From Halovivax sp. (GTDB lineage: Archaea; Halobacteriota; Halobacteria; Halobacteriales; Natrialbaceae): DNA of 8,280 nt. The first letter of the stretch is position 1. Every line of letters begins with the position of its first letter. Both the position numbers and the translations under genes were made by a program. The notes beneath the pieces were generated by a model. The model had not been told where the DNA came from, searched no databases, and saw nothing but the letters and a program-made list of their open reading frames with translations. Shown in pieces: positions 1-5,055 of this stretch. The DNA is taken from positions 1 to 8,280 of the forward strand of contig SKPV01000069.1 of the NCBI GenBank assembly GCA_007119345.1, given 5' to 3'.

Positions 1-23
1 CCAACCGGGCGACGAGCGGTTGG
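1..23. repeat. Short inverted repeat at the window edge
   Basis: Positions 1-7 (CCAACCG) and 17-23 (CGGTTGG) are perfect inverted repeats around a 9-nt spacer. No T-tract follows on the plus strand, and the element is cut by the window edge, so its role is unclear. It could be the end of a terminator of a gene outside the window or chance in GC-rich DNA. The rest of 24-92 holds no gene that I can support; the frame that starts at 20 is Arg-rich and overlaps the real gene at 126. Confidence 0.25.
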
Positions 24-92
24 AGCGGCGAAGGAGATGTCGCGGAGACCGTTCGAACGATTCGACCGTCACCGAACTCGTCCTGTCGGCAA

Positions 93-100
93 CACTTCTA
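93..100 (+). promoter_or_regulatory. Probable TATA-like promoter of the HalOD1 gene
   Basis: CACTTCTA begins 33 nt before the ATG at 126 in otherwise GC-rich DNA. This is where a haloarchaeal TATA box sits when the transcript begins at or next to the start codon. No Shine-Dalgarno is visible between it and the ATG. The same CACTT core occurs at the same distance before three other genes in this window. Confidence 0.45.
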
Positions 101-125
101 ACCGACGGGACGGGGACGACCGTGT

Positions 126-407
126 ATGAGTTCCAGCGATCGAGACGACGGCCCGACGCTCACGACCCGAGAGTTGGACACCGACGCGGCGGATCCGAAC
201 GTCGAGGTCGTGCGAGCGGTCTCCGAACTCGAAGGGGTCCCGCCCGGCGAGCTACCGGCGCTCTATCGCTGCATGGATCACGTCCTCGAGAACCTGTTCT
301 CGGACCCGCCGGCGCCGGAGGCGAACGTCGAGATCTCGTTCTCCTACCACGGCTACCGGATCGCCGTCGCCCAGAACGGCACCGCCCGGTTCGAGAAGCG
401 CGGCTGA
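126..407 (+). CDS. Small HalOD1-type output-domain protein
   Basis: This 93-residue acidic protein matches the pattern of the haloarchaeal HalOD1 output domain: a helix of the form VVRAVSELEGVPPGEL (about residues 28-43), a middle segment LYRCMDHVLENLF (46-58), and a two-strand end VEISFSYHGYRIAVAQNGTARF (68-89) with the typical F-x-Y-x-G-Y core. HalOD1 domains occur alone or behind response-regulator receiver domains and are thought to be signalling outputs; their biochemical activity is not established. Here the domain makes up the whole protein, with an acidic 20-residue lead and no receiver domain. The ATG at 126 is preceded by a TATA-like element and no Shine-Dalgarno, consistent with a leaderless message. 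It converges on the halocyanin gene with 37 nt between stops. The family call is from pattern memory. Confidence 0.8.
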   Translation: MSSSDRDDGPTLTTRELDTDAADPNVEVVRAVSELEGVPPGELPALYRCMDHVLENLFSDPPAPEANVEISFSYHGYRIAVAQNGTARFEKRG

Positions 408-444
408 CGCCGGCCCCGGGATCCTCGTCCGCCGTCGTCGCGGC

Positions 445-1035
445 TCACTCGATCTCGATCGCGCCGTACATGAACCCCGCGTGCGGGGAGCAGTAGTACG
501 GCTGCGTGCCGGCCTCGTCGGCCTCCCACTCGAACGTGTCGCCCTCGCTCGAAATGGCCGCGTCGAACTCGTCGCCGCCGCCGCTTCGATCGTCGATATC
601 GTCGGTGGACGTGACGGTGTGGAAGACGCCGTCCGCGTTGACCCACTCGATCGTCGTCCCCGCGTCGACGGTGACGAAGGCGGGGTCGAAGACGAAGTTC
701 GGCTCGTCCTCGGCGCCCTCGCGGGTCTCGACCGTCACGACGTCCTCGCCGGTCGTGTCGACGAACGCCTCATCGATCCCGTTCTCGGCCTCGCCGGCGT
801 CGGCCCCGTCGTCCGCATCGCCGGGGTCGGACCCGTCGTTCCCATCGTCGGCATCGGCCCCGCCGTCCGCATCGTCGGCGTCGGCCCCGTCGTCAGCATC
901 GTCGGCGTCGGCCCCGCCGTCCGCATCGTCGGCGCCGTTCTCGCCGATACAACCGGCGAGGGCGACGAGCGCGACGGCGCTACCGCTCGCCGCCCCGGCC
1001 AGCACCCGTCGTCGGCTCGGCGCTCGCTCGTCCAT
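445..1035 (-). CDS. Halocyanin-like blue (type 1) copper lipoprotein, TAT-exported
   Basis: This 196-residue protein is probably a membrane-anchored electron carrier of the plastocyanin/halocyanin family. It starts with a twin-arginine signal (SRRRVLAG, residues 7-14), a hydrophobic stretch and a lipobox LAGC whose Cys29 would be lipidated. Residues about 30-90 form an Asp/Ala/Gly spacer with a 9-residue period. The cupredoxin domain spans about 97-196. It has the expected type-1 copper ligands: His139 in VFHTV, then Cys182, His185 and Met189 in the C-terminal loop CSPHAGFM. The ATG at 1035 lies 6 nt after the stop of the His-rich lipoprotein, so the two genes are very likely co-transcribed. 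Halocyanins shuttle electrons on the outer face of the membrane in respiratory or denitrification-type chains; the partner here is unknown. No key residue is missing. Confidence 0.92.
   Translation of the reverse strand: MDERAPSRRRVLAGAASGSAVALVALAGCIGENGADDADGGADADDADDGADADDADGGADADDGNDGSDPGDADDGADAGEAENGIDEAFVDTTGEDVVTVETREGAEDEPNFVFDPAFVTVDAGTTIEWVNADGVFHTVTSTDDIDDRSGGGDEFDAAISSEGDTFEWEADEAGTQPYYCSPHAGFMYGAIEIE
835..915. repeat. 27-bp coding repeats in the halocyanin spacer
   Basis: Three imperfect tandem 27-bp units encode GADADDADD, GADADDADG and GADADDGND (halocyanin residues 41-67). A partial unit lies on the membrane-proximal side, and more degenerate Asp/Gly/Ala sequence continues to about position 790. 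The repeat makes a flexible, acidic tether between the lipidated Cys and the copper domain. Its length is likely to vary between strains by slippage or recombination, which is inference. Confidence 0.7.
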
Positions 1036-1041
1036 CCGTCG

Positions 1042-2148
1042 CTACTCCCCCGGCGGGGTCGGCATGAACTCGCGGTCGACGCCGACGCCGATCGGCTCGT
1101 CGTGGAACGGCATCTCGACCTCGCGGACGGCGTGGTGGACGAGCCAGGCGCCGTGCTGGTCGGGATCCTGCCCGCCGTGGCCGGCCTCCCAGCCGTCGGC
1201 CTCCCACTTGTGGAAGTGAGTGAAGTCGTCCTCCTGGCCGGCGGGGACGTCCTCGGCGGTGAATTGGCCGCGCTTCCCGATCCCGAAGTAGAGCAGGTTC
1301 TCCGCCTCCTCGGGGTTCGGTTCGTCGAAGTGCAGGAACAGGAAGACGTCCTCGGTGACCCACTTCCAGACGTGCGAGGGCGTGTAGCCGTTCGCCTCCT
1401 GCTGGGCGTCGTTCGTCCACTCGTCGTCGAAGATCTCGACGAGTTCGTCGCGCTCGTCGGCCGAGAGGTCGCCCTCGCCGCCGTCGGGCGCCTCCCAATC
1501 GGCGTCGTGGCCCTCGGAGCCGTCCGGCGGCGGGGTCGGCATGAAGTCGTAGTCGACCCGGGCGTCGATCGGCTCGTCGTGGAACGGATACTCGATCTCG
1601 CGCACGGCGATGTGAGTGAGCCAGTAGCCCTCGTCGCCCTCGTCGCCGCCGTGACCCGCCTCCCAGCCGTCGGCGGTGTGCTGGTGGAAGTGCGAGAACT
1701 CCTCGTCCGGCCGGCTCTCTTCGGTGAACAGCCCTTTCCTGCCGATCGTGATGTAGTCGAGCGCGGTCGCCTCCTCGGGATTGGGCTCGTCGAAGTGGAG
1801 CCCGATGAGCGACTCGTCGCCGACCCACTTCCAGACGTGCCGGGGCGTGTAGGTCCGCTCCTCGCCCTCGATCTCCTGCTGGGCCGCGTTCATCGGCTCG
1901 TCGTCGAAGGCCGAGACGAGCGCCCGTACGTCGTCCTCGGAGATCGGTTCCCCCTCCGGCCCGGGATCGAGGCTCAGCAGGTCGGCGTCGTCGCCGTTTT
2001 CGTCGCCGTCGTCCGCCGGCTCGCCGTCGTCGGCGTCCGCCTCCTCGTCGTCGCCACCGATGCAGCCGGCGAGCGCGACGGTTCCGCCGGCGCCCAACGC
2101 GAGGAGCAGCCGGCGCCGATCGATCGATCGCGGTGTGTTCGCTTGCAT
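1042..2148 (-). CDS. Duplicated His-rich TAT lipoprotein of unknown function
   Basis: I do not recognise a named family for this 368-residue protein. It starts with a TAT signal (RRRLLLALG, residues 11-19) and lipobox LAGC (Cys29), then an acidic spacer to about 60. The rest is two homologous modules, about 76-206 and 233-366. Each has FDDE..N.AQQE, YTP.HVWKWV, LHFDEPNPEEA, an I-G-(R/K)-(K/R)-G turn, HFH followed by ADGWEAGHGG, WL.H.AVRE, PFHDEPI and FMPTPP. The conserved histidines (HFH at 153-155 and 311-313, GHGG at 166 and 324, PFHDE at 190 and 349) suggest metal or cofactor binding, but no CxxCH haem motif is present. It stops 6 nt before the halocyanin start, so it may be a redox partner or assembly factor of that protein; this is inference from context. 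The ATG at 2148 gives a compact signal peptide; upstream frames are not credible. Confidence 0.85.
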   Translation of the reverse strand: MQANTPRSIDRRRLLLALGAGGTVALAGCIGGDDEEADADDGEPADDGDENGDDADLLSLDPGPEGEPISEDDVRALVSAFDDEPMNAAQQEIEGEERTYTPRHVWKWVGDESLIGLHFDEPNPEEATALDYITIGRKGLFTEESRPDEEFSHFHQHTADGWEAGHGGDEGDEGYWLTHIAVREIEYPFHDEPIDARVDYDFMPTPPPDGSEGHDADWEAPDGGEGDLSADERDELVEIFDDEWTNDAQQEANGYTPSHVWKWVTEDVFLFLHFDEPNPEEAENLLYFGIGKRGQFTAEDVPAGQEDDFTHFHKWEADGWEAGHGGQDPDQHGAWLVHHAVREVEMPFHDEPIGVGVDREFMPTPPGE

Positions 2149-2325
2149 GCACCACGAGGATCGATCCCGCCGGGCATGGTGCTCCCGCGGTCGTGTACGG
2201 CCCGCACATCGCTGCGTAGGCCTTTACGTACACCCCGTCGCGACGAGTGTCGCACCTCGGACGTCGCCACTCGCCGGAGCAACCACGACCCGGCCTGCCA
2301 CCGCGGACGGCCCATCACTGTGGGT
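2149..2325. promoter_or_regulatory. Upstream region of the His-rich lipoprotein gene
   Basis: This non-coding stretch lies before the lipoprotein start at 2148. The only AT-leaning element is at 2215-2231, where CGTA (2215-2218) and TACG (2225-2228) form an inverted repeat around GGCCTT and TTACGTAC lies at 2224-2231. Read on the minus strand this gives GTACGTAAAGG about 70-80 nt before the ATG, implying a leader of roughly 45-55 nt if it is the TATA box. No convincing TATA sits at the leaderless distance. The GC-rich block at 2282-2309 resembles a decayed copy of the repeats at 2326-2421. Confidence 0.35.
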
Positions 2326-2421
2326 GGCCAGCCACGGCCCGGCCCGTCACCGTGCGCGACCAGCCACGCCCCGACCAGCCACCGTGCGCGACCAGCCACG
2401 CCCCGACCAGCCACCGTGCGC
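2326..2421. repeat. Three tandem 32-bp repeats in the regulator-lipoprotein gap
   Basis: Copies at 2358-2389 and 2390-2421 are identical over 32 bp, and a diverged copy occupies 2326-2357. Each unit is built of two similar halves, so the decamer GACCAGCCAC recurs at 2358, 2373, 2390 and 2405 (spacings 15, 17, 15), with a GGCCAGCCAC variant at 2326. The array starts 22 bp past the regulator stop and ends about 95 bp before the presumed lipoprotein promoter. There are no spacers between units, so it is not a CRISPR array. It could be iterated binding sites or a non-functional minisatellite. Confidence 0.85.
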
Positions 2422-2442
2422 GGTCGATCGCTCCTCGGGCGG

Positions 2443-2814
2443 CTACGGGCCGAACTCCTCGATCCGCTCGTGGACCTGTTCGGCCCACTCGTCGACGGCC
2501 TCGTGCATCAGCTCCTTGGCCTCCGACACCGGGATCGGGTAGTACTGGTAGACGTAGCCGCCGCCGTCGAGCAGCCGCCGCTCGCGCTCGATCAATCCCT
2601 TCTCGGCGAGCGTGGAGAGCGACCGGTTGACGTTGCTCCGGTCGCGATCGAGGTCCGCGGCCAGTTCGCCGACCGTGCTCCCCGGCATCTCGATGAGCAC
2701 GACGTACGTGCGACTCTCGTGTTCGCGCACGCCGAACACGCACTCCATCACCCGCTGGAAGGCCGGCTCCTCGACGAGCATGAGCTCCTCCATCCGTCGG
2801 TCCGGTTCGCCCAT
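2443..2814 (-). CDS. Winged helix-turn-helix transcriptional regulator (TrmB/MarR-like)
   Basis: This 123-residue protein is a probable DNA-binding regulator. A helical lead (residues about 9-33) is followed by a winged-helix domain: helix VVLIEM (38-43), helix-turn-helix STVGELAADLDRDRSNVNRSLSTLAEKGLI (46-75), then a wing with ERERRLLDGGGYVYQYYPI (76-94). The C-terminal helix (98-121) probably dimerises. No ligand or phosphorylation domain is visible. Single Cys25 in the lead and the general size fit haloarchaeal single-domain regulators often annotated TrmB or MarR family. It is transcribed toward the lipoprotein and halocyanin genes, separated by 294 bp with its own repeats and probable promoter, so it may control them; this is inferred. 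The ATG at 2814 is favoured over Met8 because a TATA-like element lies 23-35 nt upstream. Confidence 0.85.
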   Translation of the reverse strand: MGEPDRRMEELMLVEEPAFQRVMECVFGVREHESRTYVVLIEMPGSTVGELAADLDRDRSNVNRSLSTLAEKGLIERERRLLDGGGYVYQYYPIPVSEAKELMHEAVDEWAEQVHERIEEFGP

Positions 2815-2836
2815 AGCAAGGTATTGGCGGGCCGAC

Positions 2837-2849
2837 CGTAATTACGTAC
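2837..2849 (-). promoter_or_regulatory. Promoter with a perfect palindrome before the regulator gene
   Basis: CGTAATTACG (2837-2846) is a perfect 10-bp palindrome and is followed by TAC, giving TTACGTAC at 2842-2849. It is the only AT-rich element before the regulator and lies 23-35 nt upstream of the ATG at 2814, as expected for the TATA region of a leaderless gene. A palindrome on the TATA box before a winged-helix gene suggests an autoregulatory operator. TTACGTAC also occurs before the His-rich lipoprotein (2224-2231). Confidence 0.5.
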
Positions 2850-2930
2850 CGGGAGTCCCGAAACGGATCCCAAAACGGCATCGCGCGCGGGTTCGAGCGG
2901 GACTCCCGGGACGACCGGAGCCGTCGAGGG

Positions 2931-3320
2931 TTACTCCGAGCGGTTTCGATCGGGTCCGGCGTCGGCCGATGTCGACCCCGGTTCGCCGTCCGTCGAATCC
3001 GCACCCGGTCCGCCCTCCGTCGGATCCGCACCCGGTCCGCCCTCCGTCGAATCCGCACCCGGTCCGCCCTCCGTCGAATCCGCACCCGGTTCGGCCAACC
3101 GGTACCGCTCGAGACAGGTTCGCATCTCCTCCGGGGTATCGTACGTCAGCAGCTTCACCGGCGTATCGCAGTAGTAGGTATCCGCGCTTCTGCGGATCGA
3201 CATCCGCATCGTCTTTCCGAGGACGTCCACCTCGATGATCACCCGGTTTCCGTCGTCGAGCTCGCGCAGTACCTCCGTGGAGGTGAGTTCCTTCCGTCCC
3301 ACCGTGACCGTCTCGGTCAT
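2931..3320 (-). CDS. Small haloarchaeal protein with a 9-residue-repeat tail
   Basis: This 129-residue protein has a compact N-terminal domain (residues 1-75) of alternating strands and helices: VTVGRKELTSTEVLRELDDG, a hairpin VIIEVDVLGKTMRMSI, then ADTYYCDTPVKLLTY and EEMRTCLERYRL with two Cys (51 and 69). I recall similar short uncharacterised haloarchaeal domain proteins (possibly the DUF8001 group, unverified); no function is known. Residues 76-119 are four units of the type EPGADSTEG/GPGADSTEG, encoded by 27-bp tandem DNA repeats, ending in a short charged tail. The repeats look like an expansion added to the domain, giving a disordered acidic extension. It lies 70 nt downstream of ubaA on the same strand but has its own TATA-like element, so it is probably transcribed separately. 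No signal peptide or membrane segment is seen. Confidence 0.8.
   Translation of the reverse strand: MTETVTVGRKELTSTEVLRELDDGNRVIIEVDVLGKTMRMSIRRSADTYYCDTPVKLLTYDTPEEMRTCLERYRLAEPGADSTEGGPGADSTEGGPGADPTEGGPGADSTDGEPGSTSADAGPDRNRSE
2992..3096. repeat. 27-bp minisatellite inside the coding region
   Basis: Units at 2992-3018, 3019-3045 and 3046-3072 are tandem copies of 27 bp; the second differs from the others by one base (GGATCC in place of GAATCC). A fourth, partial copy runs from 3073 to about 3096, and a diverged copy precedes the array (about 2965-2991). The near identity of the copies indicates recent expansion. Because 27 is a multiple of three, copy-number change keeps the frame of the host gene. 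Confidence 0.9.
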
Positions 3321-3347
3321 CCAATCGAGAGCACATCGAGCAGGCAG

Positions 3348-3354
3348 ATAAGTG
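3348..3354 (-). promoter_or_regulatory. TATA-like promoter of the repeat-tailed protein gene
   Basis: On the minus strand CACTTAT begins 34 nt before the ATG at 3320, within otherwise GC-rich sequence. The position fits a leaderless haloarchaeal promoter, and it supports 3320 as the start codon. Confidence 0.5.
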
Positions 3355-3390
3355 TCCGGACGCGAGCGCCGCGAGCGACCCGGAGCCCGC

Positions 3391-4215
3391 TCAGTCGGCC
3401 GGGATCGAGCAGCCGCCCTCGTACTCGACGTCGTGGACCGACTCGATCGCGGGCTCGTCGCCGCAGACGGGACAGTCGGGCGAGCGGCGCACCTCGACGG
3501 TCTCGAACGTCATCCCCATCGCGTCGTACATGAGGAGTCGACCGTCCAGCAGATCGCCGGTTCCCAGTAGATACTTGACGACCTCCGTCGCCTGGACGCA
3601 GCCGACGGTGCCCGGCAGCACGCCGAGGACCCCGGTCGTGGCGCAATCGGGGACCGTTCCGGGTTCGGGCGCCTCCGGGAAGATGCAGCGGTAGCAGGGG
3701 CCGTCGCCGTCGTTGACGAAGGTGGTGATCTGCCCCTCGAAGCGGTAGATCGCGCCGTGAGAGAGCGCCGTTCCGGTCAGCGCGCAGTGGTCGTTCAACA
3801 GGTAGCGGGTCGCGAAGTTGTCGCTGGCGTCCAGGACGACGTCGCGGTCGTCGACGAGGTCGGCGACGGTCTCGGCGGTGAGCCGCACTTGGTGGGTCTC
3901 GACGTCCACGTCCGGGTTGAGCTGGGCCACGTAGTCGGCGGCGCTCTCGACTTTGGGTCGGCCGACGTCGGCGTCGCCGTGGACGATCTGGCGCTGCAGG
4001 TTCGAGCGCTCGACGACGTCGTCGTCGACGATCCCCAGTCGCCCGACGCCCGCGGCCGCGAGGTACTGGATCGCGGGCGAACCGAGTCCGCCGGCGCCGA
4101 CGACGAGGGCCGAACCGTCGAGCAGCCGGGCCTGCCCCTCCGGGCCCACCTCGTCCATGATGACGTGACGGGAGTAGCGATCGAGTTGCGTCGCGTCGAG
4201 GCTCAGGTCGGTCAT
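3391..4215 (-). CDS. ubaA: UbaA, E1-like SAMP-activating enzyme (MoeB/ThiF/HesA family)
   Basis: This 274-residue cytoplasmic enzyme is a full-length member of the ThiF/MoeB/E1 superfamily. Haloarchaeal UbaA adenylates the C-terminal glycine of ubiquitin-like SAMPs, supporting protein sampylation, tRNA thiolation and molybdopterin synthesis. Visible features: the N-terminal RYSRHVIM (13-20), the ATP loop VVGAGGLGSPA (38-48), the acidic segment IVDDDVVERSNLQRQ (62-76), Asp132 in DASDNFATR matching the MoeB catalytic aspartate, two zinc-binding pairs CYRC (174-177) and CPVC (248-251), and the likely catalytic Cys191 in DCATTGVLGVLPG. No rhodanese domain follows, as usual for archaeal members. 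The frame is open upstream to 4533, but that extension is Arg/Ser-rich and non-conserved; the ATG at 4215 has the standard N-terminus and a TATA-like element 26-32 nt before it. No SAMP gene is visible nearby. Confidence 0.95.
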   Translation of the reverse strand: MTDLSLDATQLDRYSRHVIMDEVGPEGQARLLDGSALVVGAGGLGSPAIQYLAAAGVGRLGIVDDDVVERSNLQRQIVHGDADVGRPKVESAADYVAQLNPDVDVETHQVRLTAETVADLVDDRDVVLDASDNFATRYLLNDHCALTGTALSHGAIYRFEGQITTFVNDGDGPCYRCIFPEAPEPGTVPDCATTGVLGVLPGTVGCVQATEVVKYLLGTGDLLDGRLLMYDAMGMTFETVEVRRSPDCPVCGDEPAIESVHDVEYEGGCSIPAD

Positions 4216-4240
4216 ACGTGTCCGTTGGGGCGAGACGGGC

Positions 4241-4247
4241 AAAAGTG
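4241..4247 (-). promoter_or_regulatory. TATA-like promoter of ubaA
   Basis: On the minus strand CACTTTT begins 32 nt before the ATG at 4215. This matches the CACTT elements of the HalOD1, repeat-tailed and helicase genes in position and sequence, suggests a leaderless message, and supports the choice of 4215 as start. Confidence 0.5.
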
Positions 4248-4249
4248 AG

Positions 4250-4600
4250 GGGGTAGCGAGGATCGATCGAGCGAAGCGAGCGAGAGCCTCGGGAACGCGA
4301 GCGGGGAACGGGTGCGAGGCCTCGCTGACGCTCGGCCTCGGGAACGCGAACGGCGAAGCCGTGAGCGAGTGAGCCGCGAGCAGCGCGGTTCGAGGCCGGC
4401 GGTCGAGAACCGCGTCGTGGCGACCGGTCATCGAAGGGAATTGAGAGCAACGAGATCCTGGGGGAACGGCGAACGGCGACCGGCGACCGAAGGAAGCCGT
4501 GAGCGGCGAGGATCGAGCGAGCGGAGCCAACAAGATCCTGAGGAACGCGACCGGCGAACGAGGGTGCGACCACGAGCCCGAGCGAGGCCCACGGGAGGCG
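4250..4600. repeat. Purine-rich degenerate repeats in the ubaA-zinc-finger gap
   Basis: This gene-free stretch is strongly G/A-rich on the plus strand and made of shuffled, imperfect short repeats. GCCTCGGGAACGCGA occurs at 4286-4300 and 4335-4349; AGATCCTG followed by a GGAACG block occurs at 4453 and 4533; AAGCCGTGAGCG occurs near 4356 and 4494; GAGGATCGA followed by GAGCGA/GAGCGG blocks occur at about 4258 and 4508. GCGAGGCCTCGC (4314-4325) is a perfect 12-bp palindrome. Frames through it encode only Arg/Ser/Gly-rich shadow proteins. Similar purine-biased filler is found between genes in other haloarchaea; its function is unknown. Confidence 0.6.
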
Positions 4601-4649
4601 ATGGGTCGACCGCCGCGAGCCGATACCGATCGCCCTCACCGTCGACCAC

Positions 4650-4672
4650 GACGGTAACCCTTCGTTACCGTC
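4650..4672. repeat. Perfect 9-bp inverted repeat (hairpin or operator)
   Basis: GACGGTAAC (4650-4658) and GTTACCGTC (4664-4672) are perfect inverted repeats around the 5-nt loop CCTTC. A T-run (4694-4698) follows about 20 nt later, too far for a classic terminator. It sits about 70 bp before the promoter of the zinc-finger gene. It could be a regulator site or a structured transcript end. The flanking 4601-4649 and 4673-4736 show no gene. Confidence 0.55.
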
Positions 4673-4736
4673 CGTCACCCCGCAGTCTGTCGATTTTTCG
4701 GCAATCGGACCGGAGACGCGCGTCCGCACCCAAACG

Positions 4737-4743
4737 GTTAATA
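4737..4743 (+). promoter_or_regulatory. TATA-like promoter of the first zinc-finger gene
   Basis: GTTAATA lies 24-30 nt before the ATG at 4767 and 18-24 nt before the in-frame ATG at 4761. With the usual distance of about 27 nt from TATA centre to transcript start, transcription would begin at or near 4767, which favours that ATG and a leaderless message. Confidence 0.6.
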
Positions 4744-4748
4744 GCGTG

Positions 4749-4775
4749 TGATGCCATGGCATGACTATGGCATCA
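4749..4775. repeat. Nested palindromes over the transcript and translation start
   Basis: ATGCCATGGCAT (4751-4762) is a perfect 12-bp palindrome between the TATA-like element and the start codon. In addition TGATGCCAT (4749-4757) and ATGGCATCA (4767-4775) are 9-bp inverted repeats whose right arm contains the start codon. In DNA these could be operator half-sites at the transcript start; in RNA the second could form a hairpin over the ATG, but only if transcription starts upstream. Confidence 0.6.
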
Positions 4776-4946
4776 GCTCCAGACGGTGCCGAGGACGTTT
4801 TCGACCAGTTCCTGACGGACCGCGGCCACCCCACCGAGCGAATCGGGTGGCAGCAAGACGGGCTGAAAAAGCAGTGTCCGGAGTGCAGCGGGCTCCACGA
4901 CGACGCCGCCACCTCCTGTACCGTCTGCGGGTGGACGCCGCGATAG
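4767..4946 (+). CDS. Small CPxCG-type zinc-finger protein (HVO_0416-like)
   Basis: This 59-residue protein has an N-terminal helix AEDVFDQFLTDRGH (8-21), a short linker with GW (27-28) and two cysteine pairs, CPEC (37-40) and CTVC (51-54) followed by GW, that should bind one zinc ion. It belongs to the many tiny zinc-ribbon proteins of haloarchaea; I recall the layout as that of the HVO_0416 family zinc finger proteins, whose function is unknown. The second ATG (4767) is chosen over 4761 because of the TATA distance and because MASAP is a plausible N-terminus; the longer form adds only Met-Thr. It stands alone: 148 nt separate it from the next small zinc protein, which has its own AT-rich upstream element. 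Confidence 0.85.
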   Translation: MASAPDGAEDVFDQFLTDRGHPTERIGWQQDGLKKQCPECSGLHDDAATSCTVCGWTPR

Positions 4947-4958
4947 GAAGCGTGCCGG

Positions 4959-4974
4959 CGGGCGGATGCGCCCG
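4959..4974 (+). terminator. Possible GC hairpin after the zinc-finger gene
   Basis: CGGGCG (4959-4964) pairs perfectly with CGCCCG (4969-4974) across the loop GATG, 12 nt beyond the stop codon. A short TTTT lies about 19 nt further on (4993-4996). This may be a weak terminator or a transcript-end structure; archaeal termination usually relies on T-runs, so confidence is low. Confidence 0.25.
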
Positions 4975-5055
4975 ACCGATCGCGCGAGCGACGTTTTGCT
5001 GTGCGCGACCTCGAAGCCCGGCGGATGGCGAGTCGAAGATTCCGCCACCGACATG

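Noticed and set aside
20..496. 158-codon frame at the left edge
   Set aside because: It is Arg/Gly-rich and overlaps the HalOD1 gene in another frame.
2326..2421. CRISPR array
   Set aside because: The 32-bp units abut directly with no variable spacers and there are no cas genes.
481..2841. 786-codon open frame on the plus strand opposite the lipoprotein genes
   Set aside because: It is Val/Leu/Arg-rich with no recognisable domain and mirrors the acidic minus-strand genes, which have signal peptides and motifs. Long antisense frames are expected in GC-rich haloarchaeal DNA.
4216..4533. N-terminal extension of UbaA
   Set aside because: The extra 106 residues are Ser/Arg/Pro-rich and unlike the family N-terminus, and the promoter element lies inside them.
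3317..4912. 531-codon minus-strand frame across ubaA and the gap
   Set aside because: Its sequence is Arg/Ser/Pro-rich low complexity and it overlaps UbaA in another frame.
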